Origin: Paraglaciecola algarum
Lineage (GTDB): Bacteria > Pseudomonadota > Gammaproteobacteria > Enterobacterales > Alteromonadaceae
Length of the DNA stretch: 64,000 nucleotides
Assembly (NCBI RefSeq): GCF_021532655.1
Contig: NZ_JAKGAS010000012.1
Location: 45,310 to 109,309 of the forward strand
Reading direction: 5' to 3'
Part shown: piece after piece, positions 46,590 to 55,950 of the stretch
Layout: every line of letters begins with the position of its first letter
Numbering within the stretch: position 1 is the stretch's first letter
Made by a program: the position numbers and the translations under genes
The notes under the pieces: model-generated
What the model was told of the DNA's origin: nothing
Database searches by the model: none
What the model saw: only the letters and a program-made list of their open reading frames with translations

Positions 46590-47975
46590 TTAATACTGTC
46601 TAAGTAGCTCAAAAGATTGATTTATTTTTTGTTGATCTTTAATCCCTGGAGCAGATTCTACACCTGAATTTAGATCTAACATGGCACAACCTTGTTGAGC
46701 CGCTTGTTTTACGTTACTTGGAGTTATACCGCCTGCTAAAACCAGTTTAGATTTATCAGACAATTGGTCTAACAATTGCCAACTAAAGCTTTGACCTGTG
46801 CCGCCAGATTCGCTGCCCACTTGGCAGTCTAATAAAAAGTAATCGATTTGTTTTTCATCTAAAGTGGGCAACTCAGACGTTACCCCTTTAGCTAACCAAA
46901 TTTGGCAATCTTGGTTTAGCTCCACACCCAGCTGATCAATATATTTTTGATCTTCTTGACCATGCAATTGAACTGCGACTAATCCTAACTCTTTAGAGTA
47001 TTGGATAACCTGCTCAATAGGCGCATCAACAAATACCCCCACGTAATTAAAAGGTACTGCATAGGTAATTTGTTTGGCTTGTTCTAAGGTCACAAATCGC
47101 TTGGATTTTTCAGCAAAAATAAGTCCAGCATAACTGGCGTGGCTGTCTTTCACTAATTTAGCGCCAGTGAGGTTGGTTGTGCCACAAATTTTTACTTGGC
47201 CATAAACTAATTTTTTAGCCGCTAAGCTAATGTCTTGTTCGGCCATTAATGAACTACCCACCAAAAAGCCTTGCACAAGTGGAGCCAGTCGTCGCACATC
47301 TTGATGAGTATAAATACCTGACTCAGAAATGATTACGTGATCATGAGTGGCGAGTTGTTTGATTAGAGGAACTAAGCGTTCTGTTGTGGCTAGATCAGTA
47401 CTTAAGTCACGTAAATTGCGATTATTAATGCCAATAATATTAGCCTTTAATGCAACGGCTCTGTGTACTTCTTCTTCATTACTGACTTCGGTTAATACGT
47501 CTAACTGATATTGCTCGGCAAGTTTTGCCAGTTCAATATATTCAGCATCATTCAGCACAGATAACATTAATAGAATGGCATCTGCATTATGATAACGAGC
47601 TAGGTGTACCTGGTAAGCTTCTACAAAAAAATCTTTATTAATGACAGGTTGTGTAACGTTTTTACGCACGTATTCTAGATATTCAAACTTACCTTGAAAG
47701 TACTTCTCGTCAGTTAGTACAGAAATGCAGGCTGCATATGGTTGATAAGCTTGAATAATTTCATCTAGATTAAAGTCTTCGCGGATCAAACCTTTTGATG
47801 GCGAGGCTTTTTTACACTCTAAAATGAAACCTGCATTGGGTTGAGCCAGTGCATCATAAAAACTTCTATCAGATTGAGTTAATTGATTGACGAAGCTGTC
47901 TAATGGTAAGTCAATTTTACGCTGGGCGATTTCTTGACGTTTATCTAGCACAATTTTTTCTAATACGTTGGCCAT
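46590..47975 (-). CDS. trpCF: Bifunctional indole-3-glycerol-phosphate synthase / phosphoribosylanthranilate isomerase
   Basis: Fused TrpC (residues 1-255) and TrpF (from about 258). The TrpC half has FILECKKASPSKGLI, VLTDEKYFQG, NKDFFV, INNRNL and SESGI. The TrpF half begins with VKICGTTNLTGAK and has GVFVDAP, VQLHGQED, DYFLLDCQVGSESGGTGQSF and LAGGITPSNV. The fusion is the usual gammaproteobacterial form. It catalyses the two steps between phosphoribosylanthranilate and indole glycerol phosphate. Confidence 0.95.
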   Translation of the reverse strand: MANVLEKIVLDKRQEIAQRKIDLPLDSFVNQLTQSDRSFYDALAQPNAGFILECKKASPSKGLIREDFNLDEIIQAYQPYAACISVLTDEKYFQGKFEYLEYVRKNVTQPVINKDFFVEAYQVHLARYHNADAILLMLSVLNDAEYIELAKLAEQYQLDVLTEVSNEEEVHRAVALKANIIGINNRNLRDLSTDLATTERLVPLIKQLATHDHVIISESGIYTHQDVRRLAPLVQGFLVGSSLMAEQDISLAAKKLVYGQVKICGTTNLTGAKLVKDSHASYAGLIFAEKSKRFVTLEQAKQITYAVPFNYVGVFVDAPIEQVIQYSKELGLVAVQLHGQEDQKYIDQLGVELNQDCQIWLAKGVTSELPTLDEKQIDYFLLDCQVGSESGGTGQSFSWQLLDQLSDKSKLVLAGGITPSNVKQAAQQGCAMLDLNSGVESAPGIKDQQKINQSFELLRQY

Positions 47976-48002
47976 CTAATTCACTGATCCCTATATTTTA
48001 AT

Positions 48003-49019
48003 TTATTGTGCTTGCTGGCTAATTTCAGCCGACAAGTTAATTGTGGTTATAGGCAACTGCTGTTGCATGGCTTCAATTGCCATTTTTGCCCCTTGTTGAT
48101 AAGAATCGGCTTTACCACATAATTTTAGTAACGCCCCTGTATTCATGGCTACTGCGGCTTGATGGGCTGGTTGACCTTTGCCCATCAATACGTTTTCAAT
48201 CAAGGTTTTATTTTGTTCCGGCTCGCCGCCTTTAATGGCATCTAGAGCATAGGTGTCCAATCCAAAATCGGCTGGGCATAAGGAAAATTCGGATAGTTTG
48301 TCACCAGCCACTTCCACTACTTGTGTATCACCATGTAAAGCAAATTCATCTAATCCGCTACCGTGCACTACTAAGGCTTTTTGATACCCTAACAATTGCA
48401 ATGTTTTAGCAAAAGGCATTAACAATTTAGGAGCGTATACGCCAATAATTATGTGACTTGGACGTGCTGGGTTAACCAGTGGGCCAAGTAAATTAAATAA
48501 AGTGCGGGTTTTTAATGTGGTACGTACAGGCATGGCATGGCGTATGCCTGAGTGGTAATTTGGCGCAAACAAAAAACATAGATTAGATTGGTCTAAACAT
48601 TCACGGGCGGTCTCAGCTGACATAGTCAGTTCAAGACCAAAGGCTTTAAATAAATCTGCAGATCCTGATTTACTCGATACGCTACGATTACCATGTTTGG
48701 CTACTTTTAACCCGCAACTAGCAGCTACTATGGCAGAAGCAGAAGAGATATTAATAGTGTTATGGCCATCACCACCTGTACCAACAATATCTGCAAATTC
48801 ATAATCTGGACGCGAGAACGAACCAGCATTTTTAATTAAAGCTGTAGCAGCACCGGCTATTTCTGCTGGGCATTCACCTTTGATTTTTAAGGCTGTTAGT
48901 AAAGAAGATAAAACAATGTCATCAACTTGTCCGGTAACCACCTGAGAAAAGACTTCTGTTACTTCAGCTTGTCGAAGGTTTTTGCCCTGATATAGCTGTT
49001 CTAGAATGTCATGGATCAT
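48003..49019 (-). CDS. trpD: Anthranilate phosphoribosyltransferase
   Basis: Adds phosphoribose to anthranilate. Key motifs are DIVGTGGDGHNTINISSASAIVAA (PRPP-binding), KHGNRSVSSKSGSADLF (metal and anthranilate sites) and RTLFNLLGPLVNPARP. Length 338. It is separate from trpG, unlike the TrpGD fusion of E. coli. It sits 18 bases after trpG and 27 bases before trpCF. Confidence 0.95.
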   Translation of the reverse strand: MIHDILEQLYQGKNLRQAEVTEVFSQVVTGQVDDIVLSSLLTALKIKGECPAEIAGAATALIKNAGSFSRPDYEFADIVGTGGDGHNTINISSASAIVAASCGLKVAKHGNRSVSSKSGSADLFKAFGLELTMSAETARECLDQSNLCFLFAPNYHSGIRHAMPVRTTLKTRTLFNLLGPLVNPARPSHIIIGVYAPKLLMPFAKTLQLLGYQKALVVHGSGLDEFALHGDTQVVEVAGDKLSEFSLCPADFGLDTYALDAIKGGEPEQNKTLIENVLMGKGQPAHQAAVAMNTGALLKLCGKADSYQQGAKMAIEAMQQQLPITTINLSAEISQQAQ

Positions 49020-49037
49020 AATTTCTGCCTTCTTTTT

Positions 49038-49679
49038 TTAATTTTGGGGCTGGTTTAGGGGTTGAGTGCGGGTTAAATACTCAATGCTCTGCATTAATAA
49101 CTGACTGCCTTGAGAGGTTAAAATCGACTCTGGATGAAATTGAAAACCTAACATCATGTCTTTTAAATGAGCGACTGCCATAGGTATGTCTTCAAACTTT
49201 GCCAGTAAACTTAATTCGGCGGGTATATTGGCCGCCATTAATGAATGATAACGAGCAACGGGTAAAGGCTGTGGCATATTGGCAAACATCTTATCAGCAC
49301 TATGTTCAATTAGTGATGATTTGCCATGCATAACTTCATTTGAGCGCACTATATTTCCGCCATAAGACTCTACTATGGCCTGATGACCTAAACAAATCCC
49401 TAATACTGGAAAACGACCTTTAACTAATGCTAAAAGCGGCAACATGGAGCCCGCTTGAGAGGGATTACCTGGACCAGGTGACAGCATTAACATTACCTGT
49501 TTATGTGGTTTTTTCGCCTGCTCTTGCATTTTTTCTAGGATTAACTCAGCGGGTACCGAGTTACGATAAATAATCAGCTCTAAACCTAAACTACGTAATT
49601 CGTCTACTAGGTTATAAGTAAATGAGTCAAAGTTATCTAATAAAAATACACAGATATTGCTGTTGTTTTGTGAACTCAT
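49038..49679 (-). CDS. trpG: Anthranilate synthase glutamine amidotransferase subunit
   Basis: Supplies ammonia from glutamine to TrpE. A class I amidotransferase with the catalytic Cys in VLGICLGHQAIVESYGG, the oxyanion region MLSPGPGNPSQAG, and the His/Glu of the triad in GFQFHPESILTSQG. Its start codon overlaps the trpE stop by one base, indicating coupled translation. Confidence 0.95.
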   Translation of the reverse strand: MSSQNNSNICVFLLDNFDSFTYNLVDELRSLGLELIIYRNSVPAELILEKMQEQAKKPHKQVMLMLSPGPGNPSQAGSMLPLLALVKGRFPVLGICLGHQAIVESYGGNIVRSNEVMHGKSSLIEHSADKMFANMPQPLPVARYHSLMAANIPAELSLLAKFEDIPMAVAHLKDMMLGFQFHPESILTSQGSQLLMQSIEYLTRTQPLNQPQN

Positions 49680-51304
49680 TACTTTGCCTCCGAATCAGTG
49701 TTTTCACTTAGCTGTGAGCTAGTCACTGAACTAGAAATCACTGCGTTAATTACCGCTTGTGCTTTACCGCGAGTTTCGTCCGCTTCGGATTGTGGATCTG
49801 AATCGAACACCACACCTGCTCCAGCTTGGATATACGCAGTGTTGTTTTTCACAAAGGCAGAGCGGATAACAATACAGGTGTCCATATCACCATTATTATT
49901 TATGTAACCTACCGCGCCGCCGTAGCTGCCTCGGCGCTGTTTTTCAACTTCACGAATGAGGGTGGCAGCACTGACTTTAGGAGCACCGACTAATGTGCCC
50001 ATATTCATACAGGCTTGATAGGCATTTAAAGCATCTAAATCCTCACGTAGTTGTCCAACTACCCGCGAGACTAAATGCATCACATGTGAGTATCTGTCGA
50101 CTTTAAGTAAGTCGGTGACATACCGTGTACCAGGTTTAGAAACTTTGGCAACATCGTTACGCGCCAAATCCACTAACATAATATGTTCGGCTCGCTCTTT
50201 TTTGTCTTCTTGTAGGTTTAACTCCAAGCGACTATCTAAATCTAAGTCGATACTGCCATCGGCACGCTTACCTCTTGGTCGAGTGCCAGCAATAGGGTAA
50301 ATTTCAACTTGGTTAGTTTCTTTGGTGTATTTTAATGCTGACTCTGGTGAGGCGCCAAACATACAAAAGTTATCATCTTGAATGAAAAACATGTAAGGAC
50401 TTGGGTTTTGTTGTTTTAACGTACGATATGCATCACGAGGGTGAGAACAAGGCAAACTAAACGTACGAGAAGGAACCACTTGGAAAATATCACCGGCTAA
50501 AATATGTTCCTTTAGACCTAACACGTCTTGCTTAAACTCTTCATCTGACTTGTTGCTAACTAGCTGACTCACATCGATAGCTTGTTTTTCTTCAACAGGT
50601 AAGGCTTTGATTGTGCTGAGTTTGTGCTTAATTTGTTCTAAGCGTTGACTCACAACAAAATAATTTTCTCTTACATGTTCGCCACTAAACACACTACCAA
50701 TAATATCTGTTTGCTGAGTTTGATGGTCAATCACCACTAATGACTCGGCCAAATAAAATACAAAGTCAGGACATGAATTTTCACTGTTTGCTACGTCTGG
50801 TAATTTTTCAAAGCTAGCCAATAAGTCATAGGCTAATGCGCCGCCCAAAAATACTGCATTAGGATGCTGACGTATGGTGGTAATTTTTTGGGTAATTAAC
50901 CTAAGTGCATCAAACACTGCGGGAGCTTTTAATCGACTGTCCTCATCAAGCGCTGGGTCGGCCTCAGGAAAAGTCAGTGTGATTAAACCTTTGTCTTGCT
51001 CAAACACATGATTAACCCCAGTTGGGCAGTGTTCAATAAATATGGGTAATACCGCGCGGCCATTATCTGTTAAAGCGCGGCAGGTCACCTGATGTCCATG
51101 ACATTCTAATTTGACAGCTGCATCAACTAGTAACAGACTTTTTAGGTTGTCTTTACTGTCTATTTCGGCTGATTCAAGTAGTAAATTATTGGTACTTTGT
51201 TGACAAAGATATTGATATGCATGCAAAGGATCGGCTATATACTCTGCCGAAACGATTAAGCTTTCTACCTTGCCTACTTCTTTTGTTAACTGGGCTAAAC
51301 TCAT
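49679..51304 (-). CDS. trpE: Anthranilate synthase component I
   Basis: Converts chorismate to anthranilate. The tryptophan feedback motif LLES is present near residue 38 (NNLLLESAEI). The catalytic half has DIFQVVPSRTF, PSPYMFFIQ, GASPESALKY, PIAGTRPRGK, DLARNDVAKV, GAPKVSA and YGGAVGYINNNGDMDTCIVIRS. Length is 541. First structural gene of the operon, downstream of a leader peptide and attenuator. An acidic C-terminal tail follows the catalytic domain. Confidence 0.95.
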   Translation of the reverse strand: MSLAQLTKEVGKVESLIVSAEYIADPLHAYQYLCQQSTNNLLLESAEIDSKDNLKSLLLVDAAVKLECHGHQVTCRALTDNGRAVLPIFIEHCPTGVNHVFEQDKGLITLTFPEADPALDEDSRLKAPAVFDALRLITQKITTIRQHPNAVFLGGALAYDLLASFEKLPDVANSENSCPDFVFYLAESLVVIDHQTQQTDIIGSVFSGEHVRENYFVVSQRLEQIKHKLSTIKALPVEEKQAIDVSQLVSNKSDEEFKQDVLGLKEHILAGDIFQVVPSRTFSLPCSHPRDAYRTLKQQNPSPYMFFIQDDNFCMFGASPESALKYTKETNQVEIYPIAGTRPRGKRADGSIDLDLDSRLELNLQEDKKERAEHIMLVDLARNDVAKVSKPGTRYVTDLLKVDRYSHVMHLVSRVVGQLREDLDALNAYQACMNMGTLVGAPKVSAATLIREVEKQRRGSYGGAVGYINNNGDMDTCIVIRSAFVKNNTAYIQAGAGVVFDSDPQSEADETRGKAQAVINAVISSSVTSSQLSENTDSEAK

Positions 51305-51383
51305 TTTTATTCTCGTAATTTTGTGCTATTTATTTTGTTAATCTGAGTATCTTTGCGGGTCTAGTTTATTTTTGGCTATACGT

Positions 51384-51412
51384 AAAAAAGCCCGCATTAT
51401 ACGGGCTTTTTT
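51384..51412 (-). terminator. trp attenuator (3:4 terminator hairpin)
   Basis: On the minus strand AAAAAAGCCCG, loop TATAATG, CGGGCTTTTTT form the terminator in the trp leader, 80 bases before trpE. Its 5' arm can also pair with ACGGGCT at 51446-51452 (antiterminator). The choice is set by ribosome position on the leader peptide. Confidence 0.92.
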
Positions 51413-51450
51413 AAAATTTATTTGTAAAAAATACAAACACTCACAGCCCG

Positions 51451-51501
51451 TTAGTTCAGGTTGTGCCACCACCAAGTAATGTGTGTTTGAGTATTTTTCA
51501 T
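51451..51501 (-). CDS. trpL: trp leader peptide with three consecutive Trp codons
   Basis: A 16-residue leader, MKNTQTHITWWWHNLN, from ATG 51499-51501 to TAA 51451-51453, with an AAAGAG site upstream. The three tandem TGG codons sense charged tRNA-Trp. Segment 1 (minus-strand CAAACACAC, 51481-51489) can pair with segment 2 (GTGAGTGTTTG, 51434-51444). Segment 2 also contains ACGGGCT, which pairs with the first arm of the terminator. This is the classical attenuation architecture. Confidence 0.92.
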   Translation of the reverse strand: MKNTQTHITWWWHNLN

Positions 51502-51723
51502 GTTGTTGCTCTTTATCTAACTAAAATTTCTGAGTTAATTGTGAAATAACACTTACGAAAGCGTATAATACGTTTATTCACAACAATATTGTGCCTATAG
51601 AAGAAAACAAAAACGCGTCTGTGTCAATACACAAATTGCTTCTAGATATAAAAATTAATGATATAAGAAATAACACAATTAATATAAGAAATGACTTACT
51701 CAACATAAGAAATTATTTAAACA

Positions 51724-52569
51724 ATGAAAATCGACCTACATAGCCATACTCATTACTCAGACGGGCACTTGTCTCCGAAGGAGTTAATTGATCGTGCGCA
51801 TAATATGCAAGTGAATGTATTGTCGATAACTGATCACGATACTGTGAACGGGATTGATGAAGCTTTGCTCTATCAGGCTCAACAAAAAAGGCAGATGCAA
51901 ATTCTACCTGGGGTAGAAATATCTACCTCTTGGCATAATTTTGATATTCATATTTTGGGTTTAAATGTAGATCACAATGATCCTGTTTTTTTAGAGCGCC
52001 TCGAGCAACAAAGCCAAGAGCGAGATAGAAGAGCCCAACAAATGTCTGACAAACTAGCCAAAGCGGGTATTGAAAATGTGCTAAGTGAGGCCAAAGAATT
52101 AGCAGGAGTAGGACAACTCACTCGTGCTCATTTTGCCCGAGTATTAGTGCAGCGAAAAGTAGTGAATGATTTTGATTCAGTGTTTAAAAAATATTTAGGT
52201 AAAGGCAAACGAGCCCATGTAAAGCCTAAATGGATAAGTATTCAAGAAGCTGTCACTTGGATACAAGAAGCGGGTGGCAAAGCAGTATTGGCCCACCCTG
52301 GTCATTACGATATGACGACTAAATGGCTTAGACGTTTGGTTGCGGAATTTGCACAGGCAGGTGGAGACGGAATGGAAGTGATTCATTCCCACCTAACGCC
52401 AGAGCGCAAAAAGTTGCTGGCTGATATGGCACAAGAGCATGATTTATATGCCTCTAGCGGATCTGATTTTCATTTTCCTAATCGCTGGACTGAATTAGGT
52501 AAAAACCTTTCGCTTCCTGAGCAGCTTGTGCCAATATGGCATGATTGGGAACTAACGTCGATAGACTAA
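51724..52569 (+). CDS. rnm: PHP-domain 5'-3' exoribonuclease / nucleotide phosphatase (RNase AM, YciV)
   Basis: A 281-residue metal-dependent hydrolase. The PHP signature IDLHSHTHYSDGHLSPKEL is at residues 3-21; SITDHDTVNGIDEA, PGVEIST, AHPGHYD and SSGSDFHFP give the remaining metal ligands. In E. coli this protein trims rRNA 5' ends and hydrolyses 3',5'-bisphosphonucleotides. It is divergent from the trp operon, as in E. coli. The 5' region (51502-51723) is AT-rich and carries both promoters, which I did not resolve. Confidence 0.9.
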   Translation: MKIDLHSHTHYSDGHLSPKELIDRAHNMQVNVLSITDHDTVNGIDEALLYQAQQKRQMQILPGVEISTSWHNFDIHILGLNVDHNDPVFLERLEQQSQERDRRAQQMSDKLAKAGIENVLSEAKELAGVGQLTRAHFARVLVQRKVVNDFDSVFKKYLGKGKRAHVKPKWISIQEAVTWIQEAGGKAVLAHPGHYDMTTKWLRRLVAEFAQAGGDGMEVIHSHLTPERKKLLADMAQEHDLYASSGSDFHFPNRWTELGKNLSLPEQLVPIWHDWELTSID

Positions 52570-52659
52570 ATGATCGTTTTAATCGTTAGAATGGTCGGCA
52601 CACATAAACAATAATCCCCACTCAAGGTACTGCTGGGATAGTAGAATTGGAGTTTTAAT

Positions 52660-53280
52660 ATGAGTCAGTTTTTTTATATACATCCGGATAATCCCCAGGC
52701 GCGTTTAATCAAGCAAGCCTGTGAGTTAATTCATAGTGGTGAAGTGGTTGTTTATCCGACCGATTCAGGTTATTCCATCGGTTGTCACATGAACGACAAA
52801 AAAGCTTTAGAGCAGATTTGTCGTATTCGTCATATTAGTAAAGAGCATAACTTTACTTTGATGTGCAAAGACATGTCTGAGTTGTCAGAGTATGCGCGAG
52901 TCGATAATACGGCTTTTCGTATGATTAAAAACAACACACCTGGTCCTTATACTTTTATTTTAAAAGCCACCAAAGAAGTACCCAAGCGTTTACAAAACCC
53001 TAAACGTAGGACAATAGGAATTCGGGTGCCAGATAACAAAATAGCCTTAGATTTGCTCGAAGAGCTTGGTGAGCCTTTGATGTCTACTACCTTAATTTTA
53101 CCTGATGCAATTGTGGCTGAGTCAGATCCCGATGAAATCCGCGACAAACTCGAAAAGCAGGTGGGTTTGATCATTCATGGTGGCTTTTTAGGTGAGCAGC
53201 CCACCACTGTGATTGATATGTCTGAAGGTGAAAACACCATTATCCGTGAAGGTAGTGGTGATATCAGCCCATTTGTTTGA
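52660..53280 (+). CDS. yciO: YciO (Sua5/YrdC-family protein)
   Basis: A 206-residue YrdC-fold protein. VVVYPTDSGYSIGCHMNDKKALEQICRIR, KEHNFTLMC, PGPYTFILKAT and RRTIGIRVPDN match the family that makes threonylcarbamoyl-AMP. YciO is the paralogue of TsaC, and its own activity is weaker or different. It stands between rnm and scpA in a common gammaproteobacterial order. Fourteen bases separate it from scpA. Confidence 0.92.
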   Translation: MSQFFYIHPDNPQARLIKQACELIHSGEVVVYPTDSGYSIGCHMNDKKALEQICRIRHISKEHNFTLMCKDMSELSEYARVDNTAFRMIKNNTPGPYTFILKATKEVPKRLQNPKRRTIGIRVPDNKIALDLLEELGEPLMSTTLILPDAIVAESDPDEIRDKLEKQVGLIIHGGFLGEQPTTVIDMSEGENTIIREGSGDISPFV

Positions 53281-53294
53281 GCTAATTAAATTTT

Positions 53295-54200
53295 ATGTCC
53301 TCAGATAATTCTTCTTTTTCAGATGCAGACTTCCCTAGTCAAAGTGCCAATGAGCCTGTACAGCAACCCTTGCCGTTGGCATTTGTAAATGGCCAAGCCT
53401 TAATTGAAAAACCAGAAGACTTATACATTCCGCCAGATGCCCTAGAATTAATTTTAGAGGCATTTGAGGGGCCGTTAGATTTACTCTTATATCTTATTCG
53501 GCGGCAAAAATTCGATATTGTTAATTTACCGGTTTACCAGGTGACGCAACAATACATGGAATATGTTGATTTAATGAAAGACTTAAAGCTTGAATTAGCG
53601 GCTGAATACTTATTAATGGCGGCCATTTTAGCTGAAGTAAAATCTCGTTTATTGTTACCTAAAAGGCCTGACGCAGAAGAGGACGAAGAAGACCCTAGAG
53701 CTGAATTGATCCGCCGTTTAAAAGAATACGAGCGGATCAAAAAAGCGGCACATGAGTTAGACAATATCCCAAGACAAGAGCGTGATGTATTCAATGCCCT
53801 TGCTCAACCTGCACCAAGTGTAGAACCGATTAAAATTTTGCCTAAAGTGAGCATGCAAGAATTGGTATTGAGCTTTCAAGGTGCGATGAAGCGAGCCGAG
53901 GCGTTTAATCACCATCATATTGAAAAAGAAACCTTATCCACCCGTGAGCGCATGAGTTTGATATTAGAAAAACTTAATAGTGAACACTTCACTAGTTTTG
54001 ATGAGTTATTTTATGCTAACGAAGGCAAAGCCGGCGTGGTTGTGACTTTTTTAGCTGTTTTAGAATTAACCAAGGAAAGCCTAATTGAGTTAGTTCAAGG
54101 CCAAGTCTTTGGTAATATCCACGTGCGTTTGAACAGCGCTAGATTTGGTGGCCCAGTGCATCACTTGGTGGACCAAGCAGTAGGACAAAACAATGGCTAA
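53295..54200 (+). CDS. scpA: Segregation and condensation protein A
   Basis: Kleisin subunit of the SMC-ScpAB complex in chromosome condensation. The N-terminal domain has LEAFEGPLDLLLYLIRRQKFDIVNLPVYQVTQQYMEYV and AAEYLLMAAILAEVKSRLLLP, and the winged-helix C-terminus has VVTFLAVLELTKESLIELVQGQVFGNIHV. Length 301. It overlaps scpB by 8 bases. No smc gene is in the window. Confidence 0.94.
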   Translation: MSSDNSSFSDADFPSQSANEPVQQPLPLAFVNGQALIEKPEDLYIPPDALELILEAFEGPLDLLLYLIRRQKFDIVNLPVYQVTQQYMEYVDLMKDLKLELAAEYLLMAAILAEVKSRLLLPKRPDAEEDEEDPRAELIRRLKEYERIKKAAHELDNIPRQERDVFNALAQPAPSVEPIKILPKVSMQELVLSFQGAMKRAEAFNHHHIEKETLSTRERMSLILEKLNSEHFTSFDELFYANEGKAGVVVTFLAVLELTKESLIELVQGQVFGNIHVRLNSARFGGPVHHLVDQAVGQNNG

Positions 54201-54903
54201 AATTTCACGAAATCAATTAAAACAATTAGTTGAGGCCAGTATATTTGTCGCTGACCAAGCCATTTCTTTTGAGCAATTACAACTCACAGTATTAGAAGGT
54301 TTAGATGTGAGTAAAAAAATGCTTAAAGACGTGTTGGCTGAACTAAGTTTAGACTATCAACCAAGGGGCATTCAATTGGTTGAAGTGGCATCTGGCTACC
54401 GATTTCAGTCTATGGATAGTTTAAGTCCTTGGTTAAGTAAATTATGGCATGAACAAGCCCCTAGGTATTCGCGGGCTATGCTAGAAACATTATCTCTAAT
54501 TGCCTATCGCCAGCCCATTACCCGCGGAGAAATAGAAGATGTGCGTGGTGTATCTGTGAGTAGTCATATTATGAAGACTTTAACTGAACGAGGTTGGATC
54601 AAAGTGATAGGCCATAAAGAAGTGCCGGGCAGGCCTTCTTTGTACGCAACAACCAAAGAGTTTCTCGATTACTTTTCGTTAAAAAGTTTGGCTGAGTTAC
54701 CTAGTGCTGAAGATTTTTTGTTGGCAGATGATTCAAATCAAGGCGCAGATAATACTAATAATCAATTAAATATACTTTCCGATGTGGCTAATAATCAGCA
54801 ATCCGGAGAGCTTAAATCTAATCTAAATATGGAAGAAAAAAGTGGAGCGTCGAATATGTCGGTAGCGTCAGATCTTCCAGATGAACCAGAGCAATTACAT
54901 TAA
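54193..54903 (+). CDS. scpB: Segregation and condensation protein B
   Basis: The kite subunit partner of ScpA. Two winged-helix domains are visible, with LVEASIFVADQAISFEQL, the QPRGIQLVEVASGYRFQS region, SRAMLETLSLIAYRQPITRGEIEDVRGVSVSSHIMKTL and GHKEVPGRPSLYATT. An Asn/Glu-rich, probably disordered tail of about 50 residues follows. The stop overlaps the rluB start (TAATG). Confidence 0.94.
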   Translation: MAKISRNQLKQLVEASIFVADQAISFEQLQLTVLEGLDVSKKMLKDVLAELSLDYQPRGIQLVEVASGYRFQSMDSLSPWLSKLWHEQAPRYSRAMLETLSLIAYRQPITRGEIEDVRGVSVSSHIMKTLTERGWIKVIGHKEVPGRPSLYATTKEFLDYFSLKSLAELPSAEDFLLADDSNQGADNTNNQLNILSDVANNQQSGELKSNLNMEEKSGASNMSVASDLPDEPEQLH

Positions 54904-55760
54904 TGAGTGATAAATTACAAAAAGTCCTAGCCAATGCCGGAGTAGGCTCTCGTCGCGAGATGGAAAGGTGGATCGAAGCAGGTCGTATTTCTGTCAATGG
55001 TAAACTTGCTACTTTGGGCGATAGAGTAGAGCCTGCAGATAAAATTAGGGTAGATGGCAATCCGCTAAATACCCAGAATGATTCGCCAATATGCCGTGTT
55101 TTGATGTATAACAAGCCTGAAGGTGAGTTATGTAGCCGTAAAGATCCTGAAGGGCGTGCAACTGTATTTGATCGCCTACCGGCCATTAAAAATGGACGTT
55201 GGATTGCTGTTGGGCGATTAGATATTAACACCAGCGGTTTATTGTTATTTACTAATGATGGTGAACTGGCAAATCGACTCATGCATCCAAAACATGAAGT
55301 AGAGCGAGAGTATTCGGTTCGTGTGTTTGGTGAAGTAGAAGATAAAATGTTAAAGCGTCTAACTGATGGTGTAAAACTTGAAGATGGCATGGCAAAATTT
55401 ACTAATATCGTTAAAAAACCAAGCGATGAAGAAAGCACCAACTCTTGGTACAACGTGAGTCTGTCTGAAGGTCGAAATCGCGAAGTTAGGCGGTTGTGGG
55501 AATCTCAAGGAGTGCAGGTTAGTCGTCTAATTCGAGTGCGTTACGGTGAATTAGAGTTGCAAAAACGTTTACCTCAAGGTGGTTGGATAGAGTTAACTTT
55601 GCCTGACTTAAATGGTTTACGTAAAAGTGTCCAGTTGCCAGCAGAAACCAATACCCTAATCAAAGTTGAGCCTGGTAAATTAGACCATGTGAAGTTGAGC
55701 AGAATGCGTCGCTCGGTGAAAAAACATAGAGTGAAACAGGCGAATAAAAAACGTTCTTAA
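54903..55760 (+). CDS. rluB: 23S rRNA pseudouridine(2605) synthase
   Basis: Isomerises U2605 of 23S rRNA. An N-terminal S4 domain (KLQKVLANAGVGSRREMERWIEAGRISVNG) leads to the RsuA-type catalytic domain with VGRLDINTSGLLLFTNDGEL (catalytic Asp), YNKPEGELCSRKDPEGR and GRNREVRRLWESQGVQVSRLIRVRYG. A basic tail ends the protein. It is translationally coupled to scpB. Confidence 0.93.
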   Translation: MSDKLQKVLANAGVGSRREMERWIEAGRISVNGKLATLGDRVEPADKIRVDGNPLNTQNDSPICRVLMYNKPEGELCSRKDPEGRATVFDRLPAIKNGRWIAVGRLDINTSGLLLFTNDGELANRLMHPKHEVEREYSVRVFGEVEDKMLKRLTDGVKLEDGMAKFTNIVKKPSDEESTNSWYNVSLSEGRNREVRRLWESQGVQVSRLIRVRYGELELQKRLPQGGWIELTLPDLNGLRKSVQLPAETNTLIKVEPGKLDHVKLSRMRRSVKKHRVKQANKKRS

Positions 55761-55950
55761 TATTTTTGTCGTAGCGATGGTTTTCTCGTGTATGAAGTAA
55801 CCTTAAATTCGAATAGTGGACTTAGGTTAATAAAGTCAGTGCTTTATCAACATGGGCTAAAATTTTTCTATTTTTTCATAATTCTGCATGCGTTCCTATG
55901 ATTCATCGATTACACTTTAACTCTAGGAACGAATAGGTGAATAATTTTAC

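Noticed and set aside
54818..55453. Long open frame of 211 codons on the minus strand opposite rluB
   Set aside because: It lies fully opposite scpB/rluB coding sequence, has no recognisable domain, and the rluB frame has clear family motifs.
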